Assembly (NCBI GenBank): GCA_032251335.1
Contig: JAVVDW010000006.1
Location: 80,959-144,958, forward strand
DNA from: UM-FILTER-40-17 sp032251335
Lineage (GTDB): Bacteria > Bacteroidota > Bacteroidia > Flavobacteriales > Flavobacteriaceae
Reading direction: 5' to 3'
Length of the DNA: 64,000 nt
The notes below the pieces were generated by a model that saw nothing but the letters and a program-made list of their open reading frames with translations, was not told the DNA's origin and did no database searches. This document shows positions 43,173 to 51,934 of the stretch, in pieces. Within the stretch, counting starts at the first letter, position 1, and each line of letters opens with the position of its first letter. The translations under genes and the position numbers were made by a program.

Positions 43173-43180
43173 CAAAAGTA
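43173..43180 (-). promoter_or_regulatory. -7 promoter element of the DUF3810 gene
   Basis: TACTTTTG on the minus strand matches TAnnTTTG and lies 23 bp before the ATG at 43150. The divergent pepD promoter has the same octamer at 43245. Confidence 0.5.
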
Positions 43181-43244
43181 AAGAATAACTTGCGCTTCTC
43201 GAATATTTACCTCAATTTACCATTCTTAAAAAATCGGGAAGCCG

Positions 43245-43252
43245 TACTTTTG
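43245..43252 (+). promoter_or_regulatory. -7 promoter element of pepD
   Basis: TACTTTTG matches TAnnTTTG and lies 28 bp before the ATG at 43280. No -33 TTG is seen at 17-23 bp. Confidence 0.5.
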
Positions 43253-43279
43253 TTTTAAAATCAAAAAAACCTTAGATAC

Positions 43280-44722
43280 ATGATACTTGCACATTTGGAT
43301 CCCAAAGCACTTTGGGTCAATTTCGAAAAACTCAACGCCATCCCGCGGCCCTCTAAAAAAGAAGAAAAAATCCGTGCTTTTATAAAAAATTTTGGTGCGC
43401 GACTCCATTTGGAAACTTTGGAAGACCGCGTGGGCAATGTCATCATCAAAAAACCGGGCAGTCCGGGTTTTGAAAACCGACCTGCGCTTGCTTTGCAAAG
43501 CCACCTGGATATGGTGCACCAAAAAAACGAGGGCACTGTTTTCGACTTCGACCATCAGGGCATCGATATGTATGTGGACGGCGATTTTGTGCGTGCGCGA
43601 GGCACTACCTTGGGTGCCGACAACGGCATAGGCGTGGCTGCTATGATGGCTTTGCTGGAAAGCACAGACCTTTCACATCCGCCCTTGGAGGCCCTTTTTA
43701 CTATCGATGAAGAAACCGGTATGACCGGTGCTAAAGAGCTTGATGCCAGTTTGATAAGTGCAAAAATATTGCTCAATTTGGACACTGAGGAAGACGATGA
43801 AGTGGATATAGGCTGTGCCGGAGGCGTAGATGTGACCGCGCAGGCCAACTACACCCAAGAATCTGTTTCGGATGCCTATTCTTTTTTCAAAATTGAGATT
43901 TCCGGTTTGCGCGGAGGCCATTCCGGGATGGACATTCACCGCGGATTTGGCAATGCCAATAAAATTTTAGGTAGTTTACTATTCAAATTCTTTCAAAATT
44001 TTGATGCCCGGCTGTGTGCTTTTTCGGGTGGCACACTTAGAAATGCCATTCCGCGCGAAGCGCATGCCATAGTGGCTTTGCCCACAGCAAACATCGCTGC
44101 GTTTGAAACTTGGATGGCTGCGCAAACCAAAGCCGTAAAAGATGCGTTTGAAACTACAGAAAAGTATTTGCACGTATCGGCCGTTCAGTCTAAAGTCCAA
44201 CCGGCAGTTTCTATTGACTTTCAGCATACATTTTTAAAAGCCTTGAACGAAGCCCACAACGGCGTTTATAGGATGGATGCACATTTCCCCGATTTGGTTG
44301 AGACATCAAACAACCTTGCAAAAGTTACTTTAGATGGCGGCAAAGCCGAGCTGGCTTGTTTGACGCGCTCTTCTGTTGAAGCCTCCAAAAACGAATTGGC
44401 CGATCAATTAAAAAACACTTTTGAGGCACAAGGCTTTACGGTGAGTTTTGGCAACGACTATCCGGGATGGCAACCCGAAGCAGATGCAGAAATATTGGCA
44501 TTGTACACCGAAGTTTACGAACAATTTTACAAAGAAAAGCCCAAGGTTGTGGCTTGCCACGCCGGGCTCGAATGTGGTATTTTAAAAAAGAAACTTCCGG
44601 AGGTGCAGATGATTTCTTTCGGCCCCAATATTGAAGGTGCTCACAGCCCCGACGAATGTGTGCAAATACCGTCCGTTCAAAAGTTTTGGCGGTTACTGAC
44701 TGCGGTTTTGGGGAAATCCTGA
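43280..44722 (+). CDS. pepD: Aminoacyl-histidine dipeptidase (PepD, M20C)
   Basis: The 480-residue cytoplasmic metallopeptidase carries the M20 metal ligands in order: LQSHLDMVHQ near residue 75, LGADNGIGVAA near residue 115, TIDEETGMTGA near residue 145 and NLDTEEDDE near residue 172. The lid domain (GGHSGMDIHRGFGNAN near residue 213) and the C-terminal HAGLECG are also present. It cleaves dipeptides, notably Xaa-His, in peptide turnover. Length fits the family. Its TGA stop at 44720-44722 lies inside the 33-bp palindrome that serves as its terminator. Confidence 0.95.
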   Translation: MILAHLDPKALWVNFEKLNAIPRPSKKEEKIRAFIKNFGARLHLETLEDRVGNVIIKKPGSPGFENRPALALQSHLDMVHQKNEGTVFDFDHQGIDMYVDGDFVRARGTTLGADNGIGVAAMMALLESTDLSHPPLEALFTIDEETGMTGAKELDASLISAKILLNLDTEEDDEVDIGCAGGVDVTAQANYTQESVSDAYSFFKIEISGLRGGHSGMDIHRGFGNANKILGSLLFKFFQNFDARLCAFSGGTLRNAIPREAHAIVALPTANIAAFETWMAAQTKAVKDAFETTEKYLHVSAVQSKVQPAVSIDFQHTFLKALNEAHNGVYRMDAHFPDLVETSNNLAKVTLDGGKAELACLTRSSVEASKNELADQLKNTFEAQGFTVSFGNDYPGWQPEADAEILALYTEVYEQFYKEKPKVVACHAGLECGILKKKLPEVQMISFGPNIEGAHSPDECVQIPSVQKFWRLLTAVLGKS

Positions 44723-44747
44723 AAGGTTTTCAAAACCTTTCAGGATT
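44715..44747. terminator. 33-bp palindrome overlapping the pepD stop codon, bidirectional terminator
   Basis: Perfect 16-bp arms (44715-44730 and 44732-44747) with one C between. The core GAAAGGTTTT/AAAACCTTTC is identical to that at 25090-25122. The hairpin begins before the pepD stop codon and lies 50 bp from the end of the convergent amidohydrolase gene, so it can serve both. Confidence 0.65.
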
Positions 44748-44796
44748 GACTTTCAACCCACATTCAAAATATTAAATTCCCACGATTCTTGCAAAA

Positions 44797-46233
44797 TCAA
44801 TTGGCGCCTACCGGAGGCGGGCCATCGGGAATTAAAGCTTTGTATTGGAAATTGCCTTTGCGGTTTTTAAACTCCGCTTTAATAGCCTCTACTTTCTTCG
44901 AGTCTTCAAACAAATCGAGCATGGTAAATGACAATGCTTTGGTGGCGTGTATCATGCCTTTGTGGCCGATAGACATGCCGCCGCAGGCTACCACCGCCCA
45001 TGAATGCCAAGGCGTATCTTTGGGAGCCACTGTCACACTCAGGTTAATGTTGGGCACCACCCAACTTACGTCTCCCACATCGGTAGAGCCACCACCCGGG
45101 TGTTCAAGCGTTTCCCGAAGCGGACTAATTTTGCTGTCCATGCCCACGAGCGGTTTGCCGGTGGCTTCTTGTATTTTCTTACCAAAGGCTTCTTCCTCAC
45201 CGGTGTATTCAATGGGACCTAGCAGTTCCAAGTTGTCTTGCATAATTTGACCGCCCGCACGATTTACCAACACTTCGCGAATACCGGAAATTAGCGAAAG
45301 TTTATAATCTACATTGGCCATAATGGCAGCCCCTTCGGCCATTTTTTTCACTTGTTCGTACACGGGCAACATCCCCTCGGTAGTGGTGTTGCGCACACGA
45401 ACCCACAAGCGGCTGTAATCCGGTACCACATTTACCACTTGCCCGCCATCTTGGATGTGGTAGTGAATGCGAACGGTTGGTTGGATGTGTTCTCTGTAGT
45501 AGTTGATACCGGTTGTGTAGAGTTCTAAGGCATCGCTAGCGCTACGACCGTTCCAAGGATCTGCTGAAGCATGCGCCGCCTGACCGAAGAATTCCACTTT
45601 AAAATCGACTAAGGCAAGCGTAGTTTGCACATCAGCTTCTGTATTGGCACCGGGATGCCAGCTTACATTTACGTCCACGCCATCCCAGGCTCCGGCCTCA
45701 ATCATCCAAAGTTTACCAAAAAATTTCTCTTCAGCCGGCGTGCCTATAAACTTGACAGTCCCTTTTATTTTTCCGGCTGCAATCAGTTCTTTAACGGCTA
45801 TTGCCGCACCCAAACTTGCTGTGCCAAACAAATTGTGCCCGCATCCGTGTCCGGCGCCACCTTCTTCCAACGGATCTTTGGTCGGTACTGTTTTTTGAGA
45901 CAATCCGGGCAAGGCATCAAACTCGCCCAAAATACTAATCACCGGACTGCCAGAACCATAAGTTGCTGTAAAAGCGGTAGGGATGCCACCTATGTTTTCC
46001 GTTACTGTAAAACCGTTTTCACGGGCGTAATCGGCCAAAAGTTTATACGATTTTTGTTCTTCAAAAGCCACCTCGGCGTTGGCCCAAATGGCATCGCTAA
46101 TTTCAATAAGTTTGGGCTCGTGCTTGGCAATGGAGGCCAGCAAAGCTTGTTTGTTCTTAGTGAGTTTTGCTTGTGCCGGGCTGATAGCGGGCATCAACAA
46201 CAGCAAAACCACACCACAAAGTGTTTTTTTCAT
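44797..46233 (-). CDS. M20 family amidohydrolase (AbgB-like), secreted
   Basis: The 478-residue protein has a signal peptide (MKKTLCGVVLLLLMPAISPAQA). The metal site of the M20D subgroup is visible: EFDALPGLSQ near residue 103, GHGCGHNLFGTASLGAA near residue 128, GTPAEEKFFGK near residue 160 and a late GSTDVGDVSWVVP region. It resembles the AbgB subunit of aminobenzoyl-glutamate hydrolase, which releases p-aminobenzoate, but substrate range in this group is broad. The signal peptide means it acts in the periplasm, unlike AbgB of E. coli. It is convergent with pepD and has no operon partner. Confidence 0.9.
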   Translation of the reverse strand: MKKTLCGVVLLLLMPAISPAQAKLTKNKQALLASIAKHEPKLIEISDAIWANAEVAFEEQKSYKLLADYARENGFTVTENIGGIPTAFTATYGSGSPVISILGEFDALPGLSQKTVPTKDPLEEGGAGHGCGHNLFGTASLGAAIAVKELIAAGKIKGTVKFIGTPAEEKFFGKLWMIEAGAWDGVDVNVSWHPGANTEADVQTTLALVDFKVEFFGQAAHASADPWNGRSASDALELYTTGINYYREHIQPTVRIHYHIQDGGQVVNVVPDYSRLWVRVRNTTTEGMLPVYEQVKKMAEGAAIMANVDYKLSLISGIREVLVNRAGGQIMQDNLELLGPIEYTGEEEAFGKKIQEATGKPLVGMDSKISPLRETLEHPGGGSTDVGDVSWVVPNINLSVTVAPKDTPWHSWAVVACGGMSIGHKGMIHATKALSFTMLDLFEDSKKVEAIKAEFKNRKGNFQYKALIPDGPPPVGAN

Positions 46234-46328
46234 CAGAATTTGGAATTTAAGGTTTGGATAAAAGTAAGAAAAAGAATTCAGTTGCCTAAGCCTATCTAAA
46301 AAATTGTAGGGCAGGCTGTTTTTCTACT

Positions 46329-47030
46329 TTAAGAATGCACTGTTTCGGCGATGGCTTTTTTTGCCCATGCCAAGGCGATGTCGAATTGCTCGTCTTGGCT
46401 GAGGTAGCTGTTGTCAAGCGTTTTAGAATCGGGTGCTTTTTTCAGCGGCGATTCGCTTCTGTTGGAATCAAGTTCATCGCGTTCCATCACGTTTTTAAGG
46501 ACATCTTCGTAAGTTTCTTGATAGCCCTTTGCGCTTAATTCCTCAAACCTTCTTTGTGCTCTGATTTCGGCTGAGGCCGTCATAAATATTTTTAATTCTG
46601 CTTCCGGAAAAACAACGGTGCCAATATCTCTACCGTCCATCACGATGCCTTTTTCGATGCCCATATCGTGTTGTTGGGCAACCAATTTTTGTCGCACTTC
46701 GGGAACAATTGCCACCAAACTCACCTTTTCGGACACTTCCATACTTCGGATAAAAGCTTCTACATTTTCACCGTTCAGATACATTTCGGATTTGCCGGTT
46801 TGGGTGTCGCAAATAAAACGCAGTTTCATAGCTGCCAAGTCAGCTACCAAAGCCTGAGTGTCGAGTTGGTTTTTGTTAAAGTAACCTTTTCTCAGGGCGT
46901 GTAAGGTTACAGCCCTGTACATGGCTCCCGTGTCTATAAAGGCGTAACCCAATTCTTTGGCCAATTTTTTGGCAAGTGTACTTTTTCCGGTAGAGGAATG
47001 CCCGTCTATGGCGATAATAATGTCTGGCAT
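46329..47030 (-). CDS. cmk: (d)CMP kinase
   Basis: The 233-residue enzyme has P-loop DGHSSTGKST at residues 8-17, the DTGAMYRAVTLHAL substrate segment near residue 37, and MDGRDIGTVVFPEAELK near residue 132, typical of cytidylate kinase. The lid RFEELSAKGY and RDELDSNRSESPL follow. It makes CDP/dCDP from CMP/dCMP. Its ATG shares a base with the stop codon of porQ (TAATG), giving tight coupling with the T9SS gene. That pairing appears to be conserved in Flavobacteriia as far as I recall. Confidence 0.96.
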   Translation of the reverse strand: MPDIIIAIDGHSSTGKSTLAKKLAKELGYAFIDTGAMYRAVTLHALRKGYFNKNQLDTQALVADLAAMKLRFICDTQTGKSEMYLNGENVEAFIRSMEVSEKVSLVAIVPEVRQKLVAQQHDMGIEKGIVMDGRDIGTVVFPEAELKIFMTASAEIRAQRRFEELSAKGYQETYEDVLKNVMERDELDSNRSESPLKKAPDSKTLDNSYLSQDEQFDIALAWAKKAIAETVHS

Positions 47031-48046
47031 TAGAGATAAATATTCAGGCCGAAAAAGCTGGAATTAACGGCTGTGGTGTATTTGGCAAAGGTATAATTAA
47101 ACTTCAGATTGTTGATTTTTAATCCGAAACCTGCCGATATTCCTGCAAAAGAGCGCTGTTCTACAAATCGAAGCTCTTCGCCACGTCTAAAATTGTATCC
47201 CAAACGCAAGTTGATGGCCTTGTCCGGAAAAAATTCGATTCCGGCCAACAAGTGCCGAAAAGCATTGTTTATAAACGACACATCACCGTCCACTACGTTT
47301 TCACCTACGCCTTCTCGGTTGCGTTCCGGGTTTTCGAAGGTTGTATCCCACTGTTGTAAATTTTCCATGGTCAAGTGCCATCTAAAAGGCAAGTGATTTA
47401 GTTTTTGAGAGATGCCCGCAATCACTTCAAAAGGGAGGTCTTCTCGGCGATCGTCAAATTTTGTGAATTGTACACCCAAATTTCGTATGACTACAGACAT
47501 ATTGACACCCCAGCGTTCGTTGACATAAATAAGACCTAAATCAACTGCGCCACCCAATGAGGTGAAATCTTCGAGTTGTGAGGATATCAACTTCACACTG
47601 CCGCCAACGTAAAAATCGGTAAACAAGATGTTGCGCGCATATCCCATGGAAAGGGCCACTTCGCTGCCGCGAAAACTATTGGTGAATTCACCGTTGATGT
47701 CACGTCCTTCGAAAGTGCCGTAGTTTATGTAGGTAACCCCGGCGTGGAAAGTTTGCACGTGTCTGTCGTAGGTATAGGCGTAGGATGCCGAACCATAAGT
47801 CACATCTCCCAGGTAATCGACAAAATTAACGGCCAATTGGTTGCCCATGTCCACGTTAATGGTAGCCGGGTTGAACAGCGGTGCATTTACATCATCGTCA
47901 TATATGGTGATGACTTTCCCGCCTAATGCTGCCTGACGCGGAGAGGAAATAAGATTGAGAAATTCAAACGTACTTCTGCCTCCAACCTGCGCCATTGCCG
48001 ACTGAATAAATAGAAAAACCAAAAGATTCCACATTTTTCGCTGCAT
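47030..48046 (-). CDS. porQ: Type IX secretion system protein PorQ
   Basis: The product is about 338 residues from the ATG at 48046 (MQRKMWNLLVFLFIQSAMAQ, a signal peptide); the frame is open 21 bp further. It is a beta-barrel-type outer membrane protein. PorQ landmarks are SSPRQAALGG near residue 35, DDVNAPLFNPA near 50, and YTYDRHVQTFHAGVTYINYGTF near 95. Repeated strands with GF..GLKINN and a C-terminal GLNIYL follow. PorQ works with the PorU/PorV/PorZ attachment complex that processes T9SS cargo. Several cargo proteins are encoded in this window (9034, 30917, 33458, 61463). Confidence 0.9.
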   Translation of the reverse strand: MQRKMWNLLVFLFIQSAMAQVGGRSTFEFLNLISSPRQAALGGKVITIYDDDVNAPLFNPATINVDMGNQLAVNFVDYLGDVTYGSASYAYTYDRHVQTFHAGVTYINYGTFEGRDINGEFTNSFRGSEVALSMGYARNILFTDFYVGGSVKLISSQLEDFTSLGGAVDLGLIYVNERWGVNMSVVIRNLGVQFTKFDDRREDLPFEVIAGISQKLNHLPFRWHLTMENLQQWDTTFENPERNREGVGENVVDGDVSFINNAFRHLLAGIEFFPDKAINLRLGYNFRRGEELRFVEQRSFAGISAGFGLKINNLKFNYTFAKYTTAVNSSFFGLNIYL

Positions 48047-48116
48047 GCCGGCAAGGTAACGAATCATTCAGAAAACGTACTAGGCTGTTTTTTATTTTGC
48101 GAAGATAAAACCCGCC

Positions 48117-50585
48117 TCAATTTTTATTGGGGACTTCCAGTTTTTTTGCGTTTTTCACTTTTTGATGGGTCAAAGCATTTTGCAACACTTCGCCCATGTC
48201 TGACACGTAAATAAATTGTAAACCTTTCAGGTAATCTTCTTTGATTTCTTCAATATCGTGTCTGTTTTCTTCACACAAAATGATTTCTGTTATACCGGCA
48301 CGCTTGGCAGCCAATATTTTTTCTTTGATGCCACCCACAGGCAATACTTTTCCCCGTAGGGTAATTTCGCCGGTCATAGCTAGGTTTTTCTTCACTTTGC
48401 GTTGTGTAAACAAAGACACTAAAGAAGTCAGCATGGTGATACCTGCCGATGGACCGTCTTTGGGTGTGGCGCCTTCAGGTACATGGATGTGAATGTTGTA
48501 ATGGTCAAAAACATTCGGGTCTATTTCCAGTTCTTCTGCGTGCGATTTGATGTACTCTAAAGCGATGATTGCAGATTCTTTCATGACTTTTCCCAGGTTT
48601 CCTGTCACGTTGAGCAAGCCCTTGCCTTTGGAGAGAATGGATTCGATAAACAAAATGTCGCCCCCAACGGCAGTCCATGCCAATCCGGTTACCACGCCGG
48701 CAATTTCATTATTCTCGGTGCGGTCGCGTTGCATTCTGGCCGGGCCCAATACTTTTCGAATGGTTTCCATCGAAATTTTTGGTTCGTAGGATTCCTCCAT
48801 GGCAATGGACTTTGCTACAAACCTGACCACTTTGGCCAATTGCTTTTCCAGGCCGCGCACTCCGGATTCCCGCGTATAACCTTCCACTATTTTTTCCAAC
48901 TCTCGCTTGCCTATTTTGATATCCGTTTTTTGAATGCCGTGGTCTGCAATAAGTTTTGGCACCAAAAAACCTTTGGCGATTTCTACTTTTTCTTCAATGG
49001 TGTAACCGCTTACCGGTATAATTTCCATTCTGTCGCGTAGGGCGGGCTGTAGGGTTGACAAATCGTTGGCAGTGGCGATAAACATCACTTTGGACAAGTC
49101 ATAACCAAGCTCCAAAAAATTGTCGTAAAAATCAACATTTTGTTCCGGATCTAATACTTCCAACATGGCAGAAGAAGGATCGCCTTGGTGGCTGTTGGAC
49201 AATTTGTCTATTTCATCCAAAACAAATACAGGGTTGGATGTTCCTACTTTTTTGATGTTTTGCAAAATACGTCCGGGCATGGCGCCAATGTAGGTTTTTC
49301 GGTGTCCGCGTATTTCGGCTTCGTCACGCAAACCGCCCAAAGACATACGTACGTATTTGCGCCCGATGGCTTCGGCAATAGACTTTCCGAGGGAGGTTTT
49401 TCCCACACCCGGAGGTCCGTACAAGCACAGTATGGGCGACTTCATATCGTTCCGAAGTTTTAACACGGCCAAGTATTCCAAGATGCGTTTTTTTACATCG
49501 TCCAAACCAAAGTGATCTCGGTTGAGAATGCGCTCGGCACGTTTGAGGTCAAATTTGTCTTTGGAATACACATTCCAAGGAAGCTCTAGCATCAAATCGA
49601 GGTAGTTTCGCTGCAGCGAATATTCTGCAACCTGTGGATTCATGCGTTGCAATTTGCCAAACTCTTTCTCGTAATGCGCTTTCGTTTTTTCGCTCCATTT
49701 TTTCTTCTCGGCCAACTTTACCATCTCGTCAAGCTCTTCTTCAAATGAAATACCACCCAATTCTTCTTGTATGGTTTTGATTTGTTGGTGCAGAAAATAT
49801 TCGCGTTGTTGTTGGTCAATATCGCTGCGGACTTTGGACTGTATGTCGTTGCGCAATTCCAATTTCTGCAATTCCAAGGTCATGTATTTCAGGGCTTTCA
49901 GCGCGCGCGCTTTTAAATCGTTTGTATCCAGAAGATCTTGTTTGTCTTTGACGTTCAAGTCTAAATTGGAAGCGACAAAATTCACCAAAAAAGCACCACT
50001 TTCTATATTTTTGATGGCAAAGGACGCCTCAGAAGGGATGTTGGGACTTTCGTTTATGATTTTGAGAGCCGTTTCGCGAATGGAATCAAGTATAGCCCTG
50101 AACTCCTTTTCGCCCTTTTTGGGCCTCAGCTCGGGTACCTCTTGCACTTTTGCAATTAGATAGGGCTTTTCTGAAACCATTTCGGTAAGTTCGAAACGCT
50201 TTTTTCCTTGTATAATGACCATGGTGTTGCCATCGGGCATTTTGAGTACTTTCAAAATACGAGCCACCGTACCCACGCGATGTAAGTCTTCAAAACCGGG
50301 TTCGCCTGTTTCTTCGTTTTTTTGAGCCACTACACCAATCACACCTTTCTTGGCATTGGCATCTTGTATGAGTTTGATAGATTTGTCGCGTCCGGCCGTG
50401 ATGGGAATCACAACACCGGGAAACAACACCGTGTTGCGCAAAGGTAAAATGGGCAATAACTCGGGTAGCGCTTCTTTGTTTATTTCGGCTTCGTCTTCCG
50501 GCGTCATCAGCGGGATGAGCTCAGACTCGTGGTCTATGTCTTGGAGTGACAAATTGTCGATGCTTATAAAATTTGATGAATTCAT
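48117..50585 (-). CDS. lon: ATP-dependent protease Lon (endopeptidase La)
   Basis: The start at 50585 (MNSSNFISIDNL) is preferred over an in-frame ATG 36 bp upstream, giving 822 residues. The N-terminal substrate domain opens LPILPLRNTVLFPGVVIPI near residue 43. A coiled-coil (about 205-300) precedes the AAA+ module with Walker A GPPGVGKTS near residue 392 and VFVLDEIDKLS. The C-terminal Ser-Lys protease domain has GPSAGITM (nucleophile Ser near 710) and GGIKEKILAAKRAG with the Lys. It degrades misfolded and regulatory proteins. It is a single gene, divergent from the sigma-factor operon. Confidence 0.97.
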   Translation of the reverse strand: MNSSNFISIDNLSLQDIDHESELIPLMTPEDEAEINKEALPELLPILPLRNTVLFPGVVIPITAGRDKSIKLIQDANAKKGVIGVVAQKNEETGEPGFEDLHRVGTVARILKVLKMPDGNTMVIIQGKKRFELTEMVSEKPYLIAKVQEVPELRPKKGEKEFRAILDSIRETALKIINESPNIPSEASFAIKNIESGAFLVNFVASNLDLNVKDKQDLLDTNDLKARALKALKYMTLELQKLELRNDIQSKVRSDIDQQQREYFLHQQIKTIQEELGGISFEEELDEMVKLAEKKKWSEKTKAHYEKEFGKLQRMNPQVAEYSLQRNYLDLMLELPWNVYSKDKFDLKRAERILNRDHFGLDDVKKRILEYLAVLKLRNDMKSPILCLYGPPGVGKTSLGKSIAEAIGRKYVRMSLGGLRDEAEIRGHRKTYIGAMPGRILQNIKKVGTSNPVFVLDEIDKLSNSHQGDPSSAMLEVLDPEQNVDFYDNFLELGYDLSKVMFIATANDLSTLQPALRDRMEIIPVSGYTIEEKVEIAKGFLVPKLIADHGIQKTDIKIGKRELEKIVEGYTRESGVRGLEKQLAKVVRFVAKSIAMEESYEPKISMETIRKVLGPARMQRDRTENNEIAGVVTGLAWTAVGGDILFIESILSKGKGLLNVTGNLGKVMKESAIIALEYIKSHAEELEIDPNVFDHYNIHIHVPEGATPKDGPSAGITMLTSLVSLFTQRKVKKNLAMTGEITLRGKVLPVGGIKEKILAAKRAGITEIILCEENRHDIEEIKEDYLKGLQFIYVSDMGEVLQNALTHQKVKNAKKLEVPNKN

Positions 50586-50805
50586 AGGGTTTCTTTCAGT
50601 CAATATGTCAGTTAAATGCAATATTTTTACAAAAGCAGACTTACAGCTATAAATGTAAGAAACTGTTTGCCAATAGGATGCATTAAATTAATTTTTCTTT
50701 TCGAAGCAGTTAAGTCAATTGCTATGCCAAAAAAGTGTATAAGTGAAATAGCGTTCAGACTTCACTTTAAAATAAAAAGTAACATCAACTGTAACAAAAC
50801 CGTAC

Positions 50806-51387
50806 ATGGTACATCTTTATCATAAGACCAAAGTTTACGTTTTGAAGCAAAACACTCTCCGCATAGACAATTTGCTAGAAATGTGTAAGTCGGGAGATCG
50901 GCGTGCGCAGATGGAAATATACGACCGGTATCACCGGGCCATGTACAACTCGGCATACCGCATAGTGCGAAACCGCGAAATGGCCGAAGATGTGATGCAA
51001 GAGGGATTTATAAAAGCGTTTGAGAAGTTGCATACGCTCAAAGACCCCGAAATGTTTGGCGCTTGGTTGAAACGCATTGTCATCAACGGAAGTTTGACAG
51101 CGTGCAGAGTAAGCGGAAGTCAATTGACCGTGGTCACCGATAAAGAATTGCCGGAGGCATCGGAAAGCGATGCGGCGTTTGAAGATGCCGAAGGCATGCC
51201 GGATCAACTCAAAAAAATGATGCAAGCCATGAAAAACCTTCATGCCAACTATAACCTGATTTTAACCTTGCATTATTTAGAAGGTTATTCGCAAGAAGAA
51301 GTGGCAGTGTTGATGGATATGACGCACGGAAATTGCAGAACCATGCTCTCAAGAGCCAAAGAAAGTTTAAGAAAATGTTTACAATAA
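50806..51387 (+). CDS. ECF RNA polymerase sigma factor
   Basis: The protein of up to 193 residues has sigma region 2 (about 30-95: YDRYHRAMYNSAYRIVRNREMAEDVMQEGFIKAF) and region 4 (about 140-190: LHYLEGYSQEEVAVLMDMTHGNCRTMLSRAKESLRKCL). It lacks regions 1 and 3, as ECF factors do. The start is uncertain: an ECF-type promoter (AAC at 50781, CGTA at 50801, 17 bp apart) would begin transcription past the ATG at 50806 and favour the in-frame ATG at 50881. That promoter also suggests self-activation. It heads a four-gene operon with an anti-sigma-like protein and two surface proteins. Confidence 0.93.
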   Translation: MVHLYHKTKVYVLKQNTLRIDNLLEMCKSGDRRAQMEIYDRYHRAMYNSAYRIVRNREMAEDVMQEGFIKAFEKLHTLKDPEMFGAWLKRIVINGSLTACRVSGSQLTVVTDKELPEASESDAAFEDAEGMPDQLKKMMQAMKNLHANYNLILTLHYLEGYSQEEVAVLMDMTHGNCRTMLSRAKESLRKCLQ

Positions 51388-51400
51388 AATTAAAAGACAG

Positions 51401-51934
51401 ATGGAAAGAGATAGATTAGATGACTTGTTTGAGGTATGGCAACAACACAAAGATGTGTTGAAGCCTACCGATGGCCACCACCATCGTTTTGAAAAACGGC
51501 TTTTGCAAGTCGAAAAGCCCAAAAAAGCAAATCGTTTTTGGTGGATGGCGGCAGCCTCCGTAGCCTTGTTGTTGGCGCTGCTTTCTGGGGTTCAAATAAA
51601 ACCTCAAAAAGCAGATTTGGCAAGCGTTTCTCCTGAAATGAAAGCTACAGAAACCTTTTTTAAGCAAACCATTCAAACGGAATTGGAGCGTTTGCAAGAA
51701 AACAATCTGAACGAAAGCGCCAAACAATTGGCAGCCGATGCCTTAAAACAATTGGACACTTTAGAGTTCGATTATGAAAATTTGCGCGCAGAGTTGGTGA
51801 AAAGTGGCTACAACCAGCAAGTAATTTACGCCATGATAGACAATTTTCAGAAACGTATAGCACTGCTACAAAGCGTAATCAAAGAAATAGAATATTTACA
51901 AAATTTAAACGAAAACAATCATGAAGTTATTTAA
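51401..51934 (+). CDS. Putative anti-sigma factor (single-pass membrane protein)
   Basis: The 177-residue protein has an N-terminal cytoplasmic part of about 45 residues (DDLFEVWQQHKDVLKPTDGHHHRFEKRL), one membrane helix at about 48-64 (WWMAAASVALLLALLSGV) and a periplasmic, helix-rich domain of about 110 residues. It follows the sigma gene after 13 bp. The cytoplasmic-helix/membrane/periplasmic-sensor layout is that of anti-sigma factors, although no ZAS zinc motif is visible. It overlaps the next gene by 14 bp. I assign anti-sigma function from position and topology, not from a recognised domain. Confidence 0.65.
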   Translation: MERDRLDDLFEVWQQHKDVLKPTDGHHHRFEKRLLQVEKPKKANRFWWMAAASVALLLALLSGVQIKPQKADLASVSPEMKATETFFKQTIQTELERLQENNLNESAKQLAADALKQLDTLEFDYENLRAELVKSGYNQQVIYAMIDNFQKRIALLQSVIKEIEYLQNLNENNHEVI

